Shown here: positions 23,616-32,385 of the stretch, in pieces | How positions within the stretch are numbered: the first letter of the stretch is position 1 | Layout: each line of letters opens with the position of its first letter | Assembly (NCBI RefSeq): GCF_022179805.1 | Contig: NZ_BPUO01000017.1 | Location: 1 to 64,000, forward strand | DNA from: Cupriavidus pauculus | GTDB lineage: Bacteria; Pseudomonadota; Gammaproteobacteria; Burkholderiales; Burkholderiaceae | Reading direction: 5' to 3' | Length of the DNA: 64,000 nt | Program-made: the position numbers and the translations under genes | Notes under the pieces: model-generated | Databases searched by the model: none | Told to the model about the DNA's origin: nothing | What the model saw: only the letters and a program-made list of their open reading frames with translations

Positions 23616-25586
23616 ATGAATCCCTCGATGACAAGGATCGACGTGACCGCATTTCTGACACCCGCTACCCGGTTGATGGCCCGCCTGACCATCACGCGCA
23701 AGCTGGCCTTGTTGACCGTGCTCTTTCTGATCCCGCTGTGCGGCGCGCTGTTCGCGGTGCTGAACCAGTCGGTGCAATCGATGCGCGGCACGCAGGACGA
23801 ATTGCGCGGGCTGAAGCTGGTTGGTGTTGCGCTGGACTTCATGCGTGAAACGCAGGTGCGCCGAGGGGCTGCCAATGGCGTGCTGCTGGGCAACGCCAGC
23901 TTCAAGCCGACCTTCGATGGCGCCGATGGCAAGGCCGCCCAGCACCTTGCGGCCTTGCTGGGCGAAGCCGGCGCCGTGACCTCGTTCAATGTGGTGTCCG
24001 ATGCGAAGAAGCTCGACGAGGCGTGGCAGCAGATCCGCAAGCTCGGCCTGGACACGCCCGCGACGCCGCTGTTCGAGCGTCATACGGCGCTGGTCAAGCA
24101 GACGCGGCTGTTTGTTGGCGATGTGGCCGATCGCTCGTCGCTGGCGCTCGACCCGGAGGCCGGGTCTTACTACCTGATCAACCTGATGGTGACGCCGATG
24201 CCCAAGCTGGCCGAGGTCAGCGCGCTGGCACGGGGCCGGGGCGCCGGCATCATCGCGCAGGGCGGCTATTCCGACGCCGCGCAGCAGGCAGACCTGGCCG
24301 CGCTGGCCGACCAGATCCAGGACGGACTGGAAACGGTGCGCCGCGACATGGCACGCGTGGAGCGCGCCGCGCCGGAGTACAAGGACCGGGTGAGCGCCAC
24401 GATGAAGCAACTGGCCGCCGTGGACAATTTCTATCGCACGCTCAAGGTCAGCATGCTCGGCTCGGCCGGCATCACGATCGATGCCAAGGCGTACTTTGCC
24501 GAAGGCACGGCGGCCATCGAGGCCGTATCGGCCGTGAGCCGCGAATTTGCAACGCTGACCGACATCATGCTGGCGCAGCGCGTCGCCGCCGAGCAGCGCA
24601 AGCTGGCCGTGCTGGTAGCCGTTGCCGTGTTGACGGTGGGCGGCGCGCTCTATCTGTTCGCGGGCTTCAGCCGGGGCATGCGCGACGACGTGCGCGACGT
24701 GGCGCACCTGGTGGAGCGCATCAATGGCGGCGACCTTGCCGTGCGCATCGAGGCGCGCGGTCGTGACGAACTCAGCGACGTCAAGCGCCACCTGATGACG
24801 CTGGTGGAGGCATGGCGCGGCATCATCGGCGATACGCGCGACAGCGCGCAGAACGTGCTGGTGGCGGCCGGGCAGATCGCGCAAGGCAATGCCGACCTGT
24901 CGCAGCGTACGGAGTCGCAGGCGTCGTCGCTGGAGCAGACGGCGGCCAGCATGGAGGAACTGACATCGATCGTGCAGCAGAACGCCGGCAACGCCAGCCA
25001 GGCCAGCACGCTGGCCGCCGAGGCTGCCGGCATTGCCGTGGCGGGCGGCGAATCGGTGGGGCGCATGCGCGAGACCATGAGCGAGATCGAGGCCGACTCG
25101 CGTCGCATCGTCGACATCATCGCCGTGATCGACGCCATCGCGTTCCAGACCAATATCCTGGCGCTGAACGCGGCCGTGGAAGCCGCGCGCGCCGGCGAAG
25201 CTGGCCGAGGGTTTGCGGTCGTGGCAGGCGAGGTGCGCACGCTGGCCCAGCGCGCGGCCAATTCGGCCAAGGAAATCCGCGCGCTGATCTCGCAATCGGC
25301 GGGCCGCGTGGCGAATGGCACGGCCTTGGCCATCGACACGGCCACTACGATGAACGAGGTAGTGTCGGCGGTGCAGCGCGTGACGGTCATGATGGACGAG
25401 ATCAGCCGTGCCTCGCACGAACAGAGCGGCGGCATCGCCCAGGTGAACCAGGCGGTGACGCAGATGGACGAGGTGACCCAGCAGAATGCCGCGCTGGTGG
25501 AAGAAGCGGCCGCCGCCGCGCGCGCACTGCAGGAGCAGGCCGAGCGCATGGAACAGGCGGTGAGCGTGTTCCGGCTGGCCGCCTGA
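23616..25586 (+). CDS. Methyl-accepting chemotaxis protein
   Basis: This 656-residue chemoreceptor has a first membrane span at about 29-48, a periplasmic sensor of about 275 residues rich in helix, a second span at about 328-348, a HAMP linker (to about 400) and a signalling domain. The hairpin tip reads DAIAFQTNILALNAAVEAAR, the CheA/CheW contact site. The sensor is a long helical type; its ligand is unknown. There is no C-terminal CheR-binding pentapeptide. The start at 23616 has no strong ribosome site; ATG 23628 and 23676 are alternatives. Monocistronic, with no chemotaxis genes nearby. Confidence 0.92.
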   Translation: MNPSMTRIDVTAFLTPATRLMARLTITRKLALLTVLFLIPLCGALFAVLNQSVQSMRGTQDELRGLKLVGVALDFMRETQVRRGAANGVLLGNASFKPTFDGADGKAAQHLAALLGEAGAVTSFNVVSDAKKLDEAWQQIRKLGLDTPATPLFERHTALVKQTRLFVGDVADRSSLALDPEAGSYYLINLMVTPMPKLAEVSALARGRGAGIIAQGGYSDAAQQADLAALADQIQDGLETVRRDMARVERAAPEYKDRVSATMKQLAAVDNFYRTLKVSMLGSAGITIDAKAYFAEGTAAIEAVSAVSREFATLTDIMLAQRVAAEQRKLAVLVAVAVLTVGGALYLFAGFSRGMRDDVRDVAHLVERINGGDLAVRIEARGRDELSDVKRHLMTLVEAWRGIIGDTRDSAQNVLVAAGQIAQGNADLSQRTESQASSLEQTAASMEELTSIVQQNAGNASQASTLAAEAAGIAVAGGESVGRMRETMSEIEADSRRIVDIIAVIDAIAFQTNILALNAAVEAARAGEAGRGFAVVAGEVRTLAQRAANSAKEIRALISQSAGRVANGTALAIDTATTMNEVVSAVQRVTVMMDEISRASHEQSGGIAQVNQAVTQMDEVTQQNAALVEEAAAAARALQEQAERMEQAVSVFRLAA

Positions 25587-25602
25587 TCGCCTGACTGGCG
25601 GG

Positions 25603-25645
25603 CAAAACAAAGGCGCCCGTGCTCTCGCGCGGGCGCCTGTTTGTC
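25603..25645. terminator. Bidirectional terminator between chemoreceptor and BON genes
   Basis: AGGCGCCCG (25611-25619) pairs with CGGGCGCCT (25630-25638), followed by TGTTTGT on plus and TTGTTTTGC on minus. The flanking genes converge here. Confidence 0.65.
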
Positions 25646-25663
25646 GGGGAGGGCGGTGTCGGA

Positions 25664-26839
25664 TTACCAGCTGTTGGAGCCGCCCGTGCCTGCGCCGGTC
25701 ACAGTGCTATCGGCGTCCTGCCGTTGCACGCGGATATTGTTCTCCACCTCGGTCACGCCGAAGGTGTTGTCGGCCAGGTCCTCGATATCGTACTTCTGGC
25801 CGCGTGAGTGCACGGTGCCACCCAGCGTGACCTTGCCCTTGTCCACGTCTACCGAGACTTCGCGCACGTCGATGCCCGAGGCAAAGGTCAGCCGTTCGCA
25901 GATCTCGTCACGGATGCGTTCGTCGGTGCGCGTGTAGCCGCGCGGACCGGTGCGACGTTCACCCTCGTCGGGACCGAACCACTCGCTGACGACCTGGCCG
26001 ATGCGATGGCCGAGGTTGTACAGCATGCCGTGGTCATCGTCGTCGTCGCGGCGGCGGTCGTCGTCGCGCCACATGCCGGCGTCTCCGGACGACCAGCGGC
26101 GTTCCGCACGATCGGAGGTGTAGCCCAGTTCCTCGTCATAGCCGCGCGAACCGAGGTAGTCGCGCCCGTAGCGCTGCGCGTAGTATCCAGGCTGGCGTTC
26201 GCCCCCGGTCTGGCCCCATTCGTTTCGTGGCTCGGTCCAGTAGCGGGTATCGCTGCGCAGATCGTTGAAATAGGCGCTGTGGCCACTGCCTCGACTGCCG
26301 GATTGCCCTCGATAGGGCGAGCGGCGCTCGGCCTCGCGCAGCCACGCCTGGTCGGCGTTACCGAAGCCGCCCTGCTGGCCGCCACGGTTGCCGTAGTCGC
26401 CAAACTCGCCCTGGCGGCGCTGCATGCCCTGGTTGCCACGGCGGCGCGAGTCACCAAGGTCGCCATAGTCGCCGTACTCGTTAGCATATTGGCGGCTCTT
26501 GTATTGCTCGCGCGTACGCCAGTCTTCATCGGCATCCGGCGAATCGCCGTAGCCGCCGTTCAGCCCGTAACGCAGGTCGCTGCCTTGCTGCTGTCCGCGA
26601 TAGCCGGACGGGGCCGGGCCGCCCTCGCTGAGCTGGCCCGGCGTCAGCCGCTGGCGCCGGCGCGCCTCGTCCCAACTGTCGCCGGACGTTTCCGGCTGCC
26701 AGTCCTCGCTTTCCCAGCGTTGGCCGCGCGTGTCGTCCCAGGGATCGCCCAGATCGTCGTCGCTCCGGCCTTCAGTTCGTCGATTTCCGTCGGTTCGCCA
26801 GGTATCCCGGCGATAACGCTCGCTATGGTAGTCACCCAT
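25664..26839 (-). CDS. BON-domain protein with a long disordered, Arg/Asp/Gly/Tyr-rich region
   Basis: This 391-residue protein has about 300 residues of low-complexity sequence rich in Arg, Asp, Gly, Gln and Tyr (for example GDYGDLGDSRRRGNQGMQRR), then a linker with SEWFGPDEGERRTGPRGYTR and a BON domain at about 310-375 (DVSVDVDKGKVTLGG-like strand). BON domains bind phospholipids. The SWFG...GPRGY linker is common in Burkholderiaceae BON proteins linked to stress. No signal peptide is seen. ATG 26839 has AGGAG upstream; an upstream in-frame ATG at 26908 lacks support. The tyrosine-rich disordered part might phase-separate, which is inference. Confidence 0.82.
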   Translation of the reverse strand: MGDYHSERYRRDTWRTDGNRRTEGRSDDDLGDPWDDTRGQRWESEDWQPETSGDSWDEARRRQRLTPGQLSEGGPAPSGYRGQQQGSDLRYGLNGGYGDSPDADEDWRTREQYKSRQYANEYGDYGDLGDSRRRGNQGMQRRQGEFGDYGNRGGQQGGFGNADQAWLREAERRSPYRGQSGSRGSGHSAYFNDLRSDTRYWTEPRNEWGQTGGERQPGYYAQRYGRDYLGSRGYDEELGYTSDRAERRWSSGDAGMWRDDDRRRDDDDDHGMLYNLGHRIGQVVSEWFGPDEGERRTGPRGYTRTDERIRDEICERLTFASGIDVREVSVDVDKGKVTLGGTVHSRGQKYDIEDLADNTFGVTEVENNIRVQRQDADSTVTGAGTGGSNSW

Positions 26840-27063
26840 CTTGCGCTCCTGAAGGTTACGAATCCGCCATGCGCAATGCGGCCGACAGGCACGCATGCGG
26901 ATGGCCATTCCAGAAGTCGCGCAAATTCCATACCGTAGCCGCCAGTGCTTGTGTGGACTGGGATTGCGGGGATCGGGGCCGTCAGACGCCGTGCAAGCGT
27001 TGCGAGGCTGCAGGTAAAGTCTGCACGCCGCCGAAGCGCCGGGCAGCCAGCCTCAGCAGGCAC

Positions 27064-27435
27064 TCACTGCGCATTGACGCGGCGCACGTTCCCTGCCGGT
27101 GGCGTGACGATGGCTGCGGCGGATGCCGGGGCTTGTGGCATCGGCGTGGGTTCGGGGCGCACGGCGCGCGGCTCGCGCTCCGGAGCAATGCCCTCGACGG
27201 CGTGAAACAGTTGGCTGTTGGCGTAGTCGACGGCCACTGCTTCCAGGAAATTCGATGCCGGGCGTTGTGCGGGCGGGGCCGGCAGTGCTTTTTCGGCATG
27301 AGCCCCGGCATGAAAGCAGAGCAGCAGCACGCGCAGCAGCAGGATGACATTGCGAATGCGATAGCGGATGACGCGGGCATGACTTGTGCGAGGCGGCGCG
27401 ACGACGCCCGGCCGCAACTGAGGCGGAATCAACAT
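27064..27435 (-). CDS. Small membrane-anchored protein of unknown function (123 aa)
   Basis: ATG 27435 has CGGAG 8 bases upstream. The product has an Arg-rich N-terminus, one hydrophobic segment at about 30-45 (NVILLLRVLLLCFHAGAHA), possibly an uncleaved signal, then a Pro/Ala-rich tail. No domain is recognised. It lies alone between the BON gene and a cupin gene. Coding is supported by the ribosome site and the membrane segment but not by any recognised homolog. Confidence 0.5.
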   Translation of the reverse strand: MLIPPQLRPGVVAPPRTSHARVIRYRIRNVILLLRVLLLCFHAGAHAEKALPAPPAQRPASNFLEAVAVDYANSQLFHAVEGIAPEREPRAVRPEPTPMPQAPASAAAIVTPPAGNVRRVNAQ

Positions 27436-27645
27436 GGCAGTTCTCCGGGATGGAGCAATACGCTCCGTGATCAGGGTCTGGCGCGGCGCCGCGCTTGGCC
27501 AGTCTGATTGCAGGGAACATGCCACCGGAGAATCGGCTCACGGCGCGGGTACATCGTCACATTTGAGCGCGGAATCGCGCGTGGAAGGCTTGCTCTGACC
27601 AACAGTCACAACGGCAACCGTTGGTGCGAGCCCAACAGGCGGGCG

Positions 27646-28047
27646 TTAGATCCAGAGATCGTTTTGGGCTGTCCGCTCGCCACCTTCTTCGCCGGTATTC
27701 ACCACGCCACGCGGTTCGATCAGCAGCATGCGGACTTCGGCCTGCGCCATCGGCTTGTGCTCGACGCCCTTGGGCACGACGTACATCTCGCCGGCGTTGA
27801 CCATGACATGGCCGTCGCGGAAGTCGATCCGCAACTGGCCTTCCAGCACGATGAACGTCTCGTCGGTGTCGGCATGCCGATGCCAGATGAAATCGCCCTC
27901 GATCTTCACGATCTTGAACTGGTAGTCGTTCATCTCGGCGATCACGCGCGGCTGCCAATGGTCGGAGAACCGGCTCAGTTTTTCCGCGAAGTTGATGGAG
28001 TGATAGCTGGAGACGGCGTTGGGAGCCGTGGTGGGGGTGGTAGACAT
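27646..28047 (-). CDS. Cupin-domain protein
   Basis: This 133-residue single-domain cupin has metal-site motif 1 WHRHADTDETFIVLEG (ligands H56, H58, E63) and motif 2 around VVPKGVEHKPMA (H96). Such small cupins include mannose-6-phosphate-isomerase-like and dioxygenase-like proteins. ATG 28047 has AAGGAA upstream. It lies 80 bp downstream of the AraC gene on the same strand and may be part of the patatin-araC-cupin group. The substrate is unknown. Confidence 0.85.
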   Translation of the reverse strand: MSTTPTTAPNAVSSYHSINFAEKLSRFSDHWQPRVIAEMNDYQFKIVKIEGDFIWHRHADTDETFIVLEGQLRIDFRDGHVMVNAGEMYVVPKGVEHKPMAQAEVRMLLIEPRGVVNTGEEGGERTAQNDLWI

Positions 28048-28127
28048 GGCGGTTCCTTCAAATTCAGGGATCAAGGTAGCCAAGTCTGCGCGCCTACCGG
28101 CCGCCAATCTTGTACGTTCGTGCAGGC

Positions 28128-28967
28128 TCAGCCGGCGGGGCCGCGCAGCGCGCGCAGCCAGCGGCCGGGAGGATGGCCAAAGGCGCGCGTGAAGTGTCGG
28201 GTCATGTGGCTCTGATCCGTAAATCCAGCCCAGGCGGACGCATCGGCCAGCGACTGGCCGGCGGCCACCAGGCGCCGCACCGTTTCCAACCGGCGCATCA
28301 CCAGGTAGCGATGAGGACTGGTCCCGTACAGCACCCGGAAGTCGCGCGACAGGCTCCACCGGTCGCGGCCGCTGGCCTGCTCCAGCTCGTCGAGCGTCAC
28401 GGTACGTTCCAGATTGTCGAGCAGGTAGGTGCGCGCGATCTCGGCGGCGCGATAGTCCACCGCCTGCCGGCCGCGCGGCGCCCCGGCGGCGGCAGCCAGT
28501 GCATGCGCCAGTTCGAAGATGGCGTCGTCTTCCTCCAGCGGGTCCAGGGTGTAATCCATCGCGCGCAGCAGGGTGCCCGAGGCGGCAAACAGCCGCGGGT
28601 CGCTGGATCGCCCACCTGCCACGAACGGCAGCGGCTTGCCGCCCAGCACACGCTGGATCAGCGCAGGCTCGATGTAGAGCATCCGGTAGTGGAATCCGGC
28701 GTCCGTGCCGGCATGGCCGTCGTGCGGCTCGTCGGGATGCAGCACGATGGTACCGCCCGGCGTGCTGTGCGTGGTGCCGCGCCGATAGGCAAAACTCTGC
28801 ACCCCAGCCAGCGTATGGCCAATGGCGTAGGTGTCATGGCGATGCATGTCGTAGCCATGGCCGCCGAAGAACGCCTCGATCCGTTCCATGCGCTGCGCGG
28901 AAGCATCGCGCTGCACCCAGTCGCGCGGACCGGGCAACGCCAGACCGGTTTCAGTGGACGCCGCCAT
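28128..28967 (-). CDS. AraC-family transcriptional regulator
   Basis: This 279-residue regulator has an N-terminal cupin-like ligand domain (HRHDTYAIGHTLAGVQSF, then HPDEPHDGHAG) and C-terminal paired helix-turn-helices (about 190-275, with SLSRDFRVLYGTSPHRYLVM, then FTDQSHMTRHFTRAFGHPPG). ATG 28967 overlaps the 3' end of the patatin gene (stop 28951) by 17 bp, so translation is probably coupled. The cupin gene downstream is a plausible target. The effector is unknown. Confidence 0.88.
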   Translation of the reverse strand: MAASTETGLALPGPRDWVQRDASAQRMERIEAFFGGHGYDMHRHDTYAIGHTLAGVQSFAYRRGTTHSTPGGTIVLHPDEPHDGHAGTDAGFHYRMLYIEPALIQRVLGGKPLPFVAGGRSSDPRLFAASGTLLRAMDYTLDPLEEDDAIFELAHALAAAAGAPRGRQAVDYRAAEIARTYLLDNLERTVTLDELEQASGRDRWSLSRDFRVLYGTSPHRYLVMRRLETVRRLVAAGQSLADASAWAGFTDQSHMTRHFTRAFGHPPGRWLRALRGPAG

Positions 28968-29916
28968 GCGTCGAGTGGTCGTGCGCCGCGTGGGAGTGGC
29001 TGTGGGTATGGCCGGCGCCCGCTGCCGGCATGCCAATATCGGCACTGCAGCTTGGATTCTCGGAATCGTGCTCGTGAGGTTCCAGCGCCCCCGGTACGCG
29101 TCGGCTCGACAGGCCGTCGGCACGCAGCCAGGCTAGCGTGGCTGCCGCCGCGCGGTCGATCAGCTCGCCGCATCGGCTGTAGTCGTACGGCGAGACATCG
29201 AGCGGGCACAGCGGCGGCACCACGGCGATGTGGGCGCGGTCGCCCCAGCGCTCCAGGTCGTGCACCAATTGCCGCGCCACCAGCAGGGACAGCGCATTGA
29301 AAGCGTGCTCGATAGCCCCCTTGGGCGGGCGGCGCTCGGCACAGGCAAAGCCCGCCGGCAGCACGATGATGCGCGTGGCGCCCAGCGCGATGGCGGTGGA
29401 AACCGGCGTATTGTTGGCCACGCCGCCGTCGATCAGCTTCCTGCCGTCGATCTCCACAGGCGGAAAGACGCCGGGAATCGCCGCGCTGGCCAGCACGGCC
29501 TTGACGATATTGCCCGACGACAGCACGACTTCCGCACCGGTGTGCATGTCCGTGGCCACCACGTGCAGCGGCAACGCCGCATCCTCCACCCGGGCCTCGC
29601 CAAAATGGCGCTTCAGCAGCCGCTTCAGCGCCATCGACTCCACCAGGTGCCCGCGATTGCCCATGATCATCCCGAGCATGCTGCGCCACGACCACGGCAG
29701 CACCTCGGATCGGGTAATGCTGCGCCAAAGCCCTTCCAGTTTCGTCGTGCCCTCGATATGCGGGTTGCAGGCGAAGTAAGCACTATTGATGGCGCCTGCC
29801 GAAGCGCCGATCACCAGGTCCGCCGAGACGCCCCAGTTCACCAGCTCGCGCAGCATGCCGACTTCAATGGCGCCCAAACTGCCGCCGCCAGCGAATACGA
29901 ATGCAGTCTTTTCCAT
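28951..29916 (-). CDS. Patatin-like phospholipase with a histidine-rich C-terminus
   Basis: This 321-residue protein of the patatin/RssA group has the oxyanion GGGSLG (10-15), nucleophile GASAG (Ser39) and the catalytic Asp in DGGVANNTP. It should hydrolyse acyl-lipid esters through a Ser-Asp dyad. The last 25 residues are histidine-rich (HTHSHSHAAHDHSTHGGVH), a likely metal-binding tail not part of the patatin fold. No signal peptide. It is followed with overlap by an AraC gene. Confidence 0.88.
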   Translation of the reverse strand: MEKTAFVFAGGGSLGAIEVGMLRELVNWGVSADLVIGASAGAINSAYFACNPHIEGTTKLEGLWRSITRSEVLPWSWRSMLGMIMGNRGHLVESMALKRLLKRHFGEARVEDAALPLHVVATDMHTGAEVVLSSGNIVKAVLASAAIPGVFPPVEIDGRKLIDGGVANNTPVSTAIALGATRIIVLPAGFACAERRPPKGAIEHAFNALSLLVARQLVHDLERWGDRAHIAVVPPLCPLDVSPYDYSRCGELIDRAAAATLAWLRADGLSSRRVPGALEPHEHDSENPSCSADIGMPAAGAGHTHSHSHAAHDHSTHGGVH

Positions 29917-30028
29917 GTTGGTCTTGGTCAGGGCGCCGTCGCCCGTCCGGTAGTCAATGTCATGAACGTGTGGAGAGGATAGGCCACTTCTCGTCCAGTA
30001 AAAAGGGGGGCGCGACCCGAGTGGCCGG

Positions 30029-30337
30029 TTACGCGACCAGGGCCTCCACCTCTTGCCGGAACGCCGGCGTCAGCCTGCCGGCGCTGCGCGCCAGGTTCAC
30101 CTGCATGGTCACGTCGGCCACGTCGATCAGCGCGGGGTCCACGTCATAGTTGCCGCGCCGGGCCAGCCAGCGCAGCACGTCCGCAAGATGCCACACCGAA
30201 GCTGCCCCTTCGTGCACGGGCAACGGAAAGGAAGGATAGCTGGTCATGAGCTTGCGCATGTTCTGCCGCGACACGCCGATGGCCGCCGCCACAGCAAAAA
30301 CCTTCTGAAACCGCGGGAAAATACGCCTTAAGTGCAA
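30029..30337 (-). CDS. Small putative DNA-binding protein
   Basis: This roughly 102-residue protein has a helix-turn-helix-like segment VFAVAAAIGVSRQNMRKLMT followed by a Trp-rich stretch VWHLADVLRWLARRG, in the manner of AlpA/excisionase-type winged helices. The start is weak: TTG at 30337, directly after a stop codon, without a ribosome site, so the N-terminus may be degraded or the start misplaced. It lies downstream of the CoA-transferase gene on the same strand. Function unknown. Confidence 0.55.
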   Translation of the reverse strand: MHLRRIFPRFQKVFAVAAAIGVSRQNMRKLMTSYPSFPLPVHEGAASVWHLADVLRWLARRGNYDVDPALIDVADVTMQVNLARSAGRLTPAFRQEVEALVA

Positions 30338-30468
30338 TTAACGGCCATGAGGTCGGCGCGACCGTGTTGTTGCGGGGCTGGCAAGGAGAGGAACAGCAGG
30401 GGGCGGGAAAGGAGCGGACCCGGAACGAATGCCCCGGATCCTGATGAAAAGCGCTGGGTAAAACCGAC

Positions 30469-31995
30469 TCAGGCCGCCAGCGGTTCGTTGGCGGGTTTGC
30501 CGATGTCTGTCCGCATCGTGCCGTGTTCGCGGTAGTGCGTGTGCCACGCAAACGCTTCTTCCAGCACGTGCGGGGTCTGGCCGCCGCGCAGGCAGGCCCG
30601 GCGGTAGTAGTCCAGCAGGCCGTCGCGGTAGGCAGGGTCGGCGCAGTTGTTGATGACCTGCAGGGCCCGCTCGCGTGGCGCCAGGCCGCGCAGGTCGGCC
30701 AGGCCGTGCTCGGTGACCAGGATGTCGACGTCATGCTCGCTGTTGTCGACGTGCGTCACCATCGGGACGATGCTCGAGATCTTGCCGTCCTTGGCCACCG
30801 CCTTGGTCACGAAGACCGACAGGTAGGCGTTGCGCGCAAAGTCACCCGAGCCGCCGATGCCGTTCATCATGTGCGTGCCGCCCACGTGCGTGGAATTGAC
30901 GTTGCCGTAGATGTCGCATTCCAGCGCCGTGTTGATGGTGATCAGGCCCAGCCGGCGCAGGATCTCCGGGTGGTTGCTGATCTCCTGCGGACGCAGCACG
31001 AGCTTGCGCTTGTAGTGCTCGATGTCATCGAGCACGCGGCGGTACACCGGGGCCGACAGCGTCATCGACGCCGCCGAGGCAAAGCGCATCTTGCCGGCGT
31101 CGATCAGTGCGATCGTGCTGTCCTGCAGCACCTCGGAATACATCGTCAGGTCGTGGAACGACGAATCGGCCAGCCCGTGCAGCACGGCGTTGGCGATGGT
31201 GCCGATGCCGGCTTGCAATGGCTGCAGCGACGGCGTCAGGCGTCCGGCGCGTACCTCGCGTTCCAGCAGCGCATTCAGGTGGCCGGCAATCTGGTTGGTC
31301 TCGGCATCGGGCGGCAGCGCGTTGGACGGGCTGTCGTCTCGTTGCGTGATGACGATGGCCGCGATGCGCGACGGATCCACCGGGATGTAGGGCAGGCCGA
31401 TGCGCTGCTCCACGGCAATCAGCGGAATCGGCTGGCGGTACGGCCGCTGCACGGGAAAGGCGATGTCGTGCAGCCCTTCCAGGCCGACCGGCATGTTCAG
31501 GTTCAGCTCGACGATCACCTTTCTGGCGAGCTTCACGAAACTGGCGGAGTTGCCAACCGATGTGGTGGGCACGATGGCGCCGGTCTCGGTAATGGCGGCG
31601 GCCTCGATCACCGCGACATCGACCGGGCCGATCTGGCCGCTGCGCAACTGCTCGGCGGTCTCGCCCAGATGCTGGTCGATGAACATCACTTCGCCGTCGT
31701 TGATCTTGCGGCGCAGCGTGGCGTCGGACTGGAACGGCATGCGGCGCGCCAGCACATGGCTTTCGGCCAGGATGCGGTCGGTGTCGTGCCCCAGCGAGGC
31801 ACCGGTGATCAGCGTGATCTGCAGCGGGTCAGTGGCGGCGCGGCGTGCCAGGGCCACGGGGACGGCCTTGCAGTCGCCGGCACGCGTGAACCCGCTCATG
31901 CCGACGGTCATGCCGTCCTGAATCAGGCGCGCGGCTTCGTCGGCCGACATGATCCTGTCCTGGAGAGCGGCCAGGCGAATGCGATCGCGGTACAT
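30469..31995 (-). CDS. Acetyl-CoA hydrolase/CoA-transferase family (succinyl-CoA:acetate type)
   Basis: This 508-residue enzyme matches the Ach1/AarC class in length and motifs: the catalytic Glu in TALECDIYGNVNSTHVGG, and GIGGSGDFARNAYLSVFVTK. It moves CoA between acyl-CoA (succinyl- or propionyl-CoA) and acetate through a glutamyl-CoA thioester. It would help with acetate or propionate metabolism. ATG 31995 has AAGGAG upstream. It stands alone apart from the small HTH gene downstream. Confidence 0.92.
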   Translation of the reverse strand: MYRDRIRLAALQDRIMSADEAARLIQDGMTVGMSGFTRAGDCKAVPVALARRAATDPLQITLITGASLGHDTDRILAESHVLARRMPFQSDATLRRKINDGEVMFIDQHLGETAEQLRSGQIGPVDVAVIEAAAITETGAIVPTTSVGNSASFVKLARKVIVELNLNMPVGLEGLHDIAFPVQRPYRQPIPLIAVEQRIGLPYIPVDPSRIAAIVITQRDDSPSNALPPDAETNQIAGHLNALLEREVRAGRLTPSLQPLQAGIGTIANAVLHGLADSSFHDLTMYSEVLQDSTIALIDAGKMRFASAASMTLSAPVYRRVLDDIEHYKRKLVLRPQEISNHPEILRRLGLITINTALECDIYGNVNSTHVGGTHMMNGIGGSGDFARNAYLSVFVTKAVAKDGKISSIVPMVTHVDNSEHDVDILVTEHGLADLRGLAPRERALQVINNCADPAYRDGLLDYYRRACLRGGQTPHVLEEAFAWHTHYREHGTMRTDIGKPANEPLAA

Positions 31996-32385
31996 CTAGT
32001 CTCCTTGCTGGGGGCTGTCTGGTCTTCCGCCAGCAGCCTCGTGGGCCGGCGACGGAGATTGCGTCCTGGAGGCGCGAGGCACAGTGTAGCCAGCGCTTAA
32101 TATTCTCACCATGATTTAAAGCTCTGGAGATCAGTCGGATTTTTCATAGTCATGAAAGTGGCATGCCAGTGTCGTAGCGTGCGCAACCATACTCGCAGCC
32201 CGACTGGGCGCTCATGATCCTGCGCAATGCTGGTGCACGGGCGGCCCTTGGCAATCTCCGGATGTGTTTCAGCGCTGGCGGGATTACTATCGTTTGCAAC
32301 GCGGCCGGCAAGCTGGCCAGACAGTCTTCGATCGATGCACCACGCGCCGGCAGCCGCCGGCCACCTCACAGGAACGGGGGAAAGC
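31996..32385. other. Intergenic region between divergent CoA-transferase and CNB/TrxR genes
   Basis: 390 bp without a convincing gene. A locally AT-rich stretch (32095-32160) may hold the promoters. I see no clear operator or hairpin with a T run. Small frames here lack ribosome sites. Confidence 0.5.

Noticed and set aside
23583..25610. 675-residue open frame opposite the chemoreceptor
   Set aside because: Shadow frame; the sense strand has the MCP hairpin signature.
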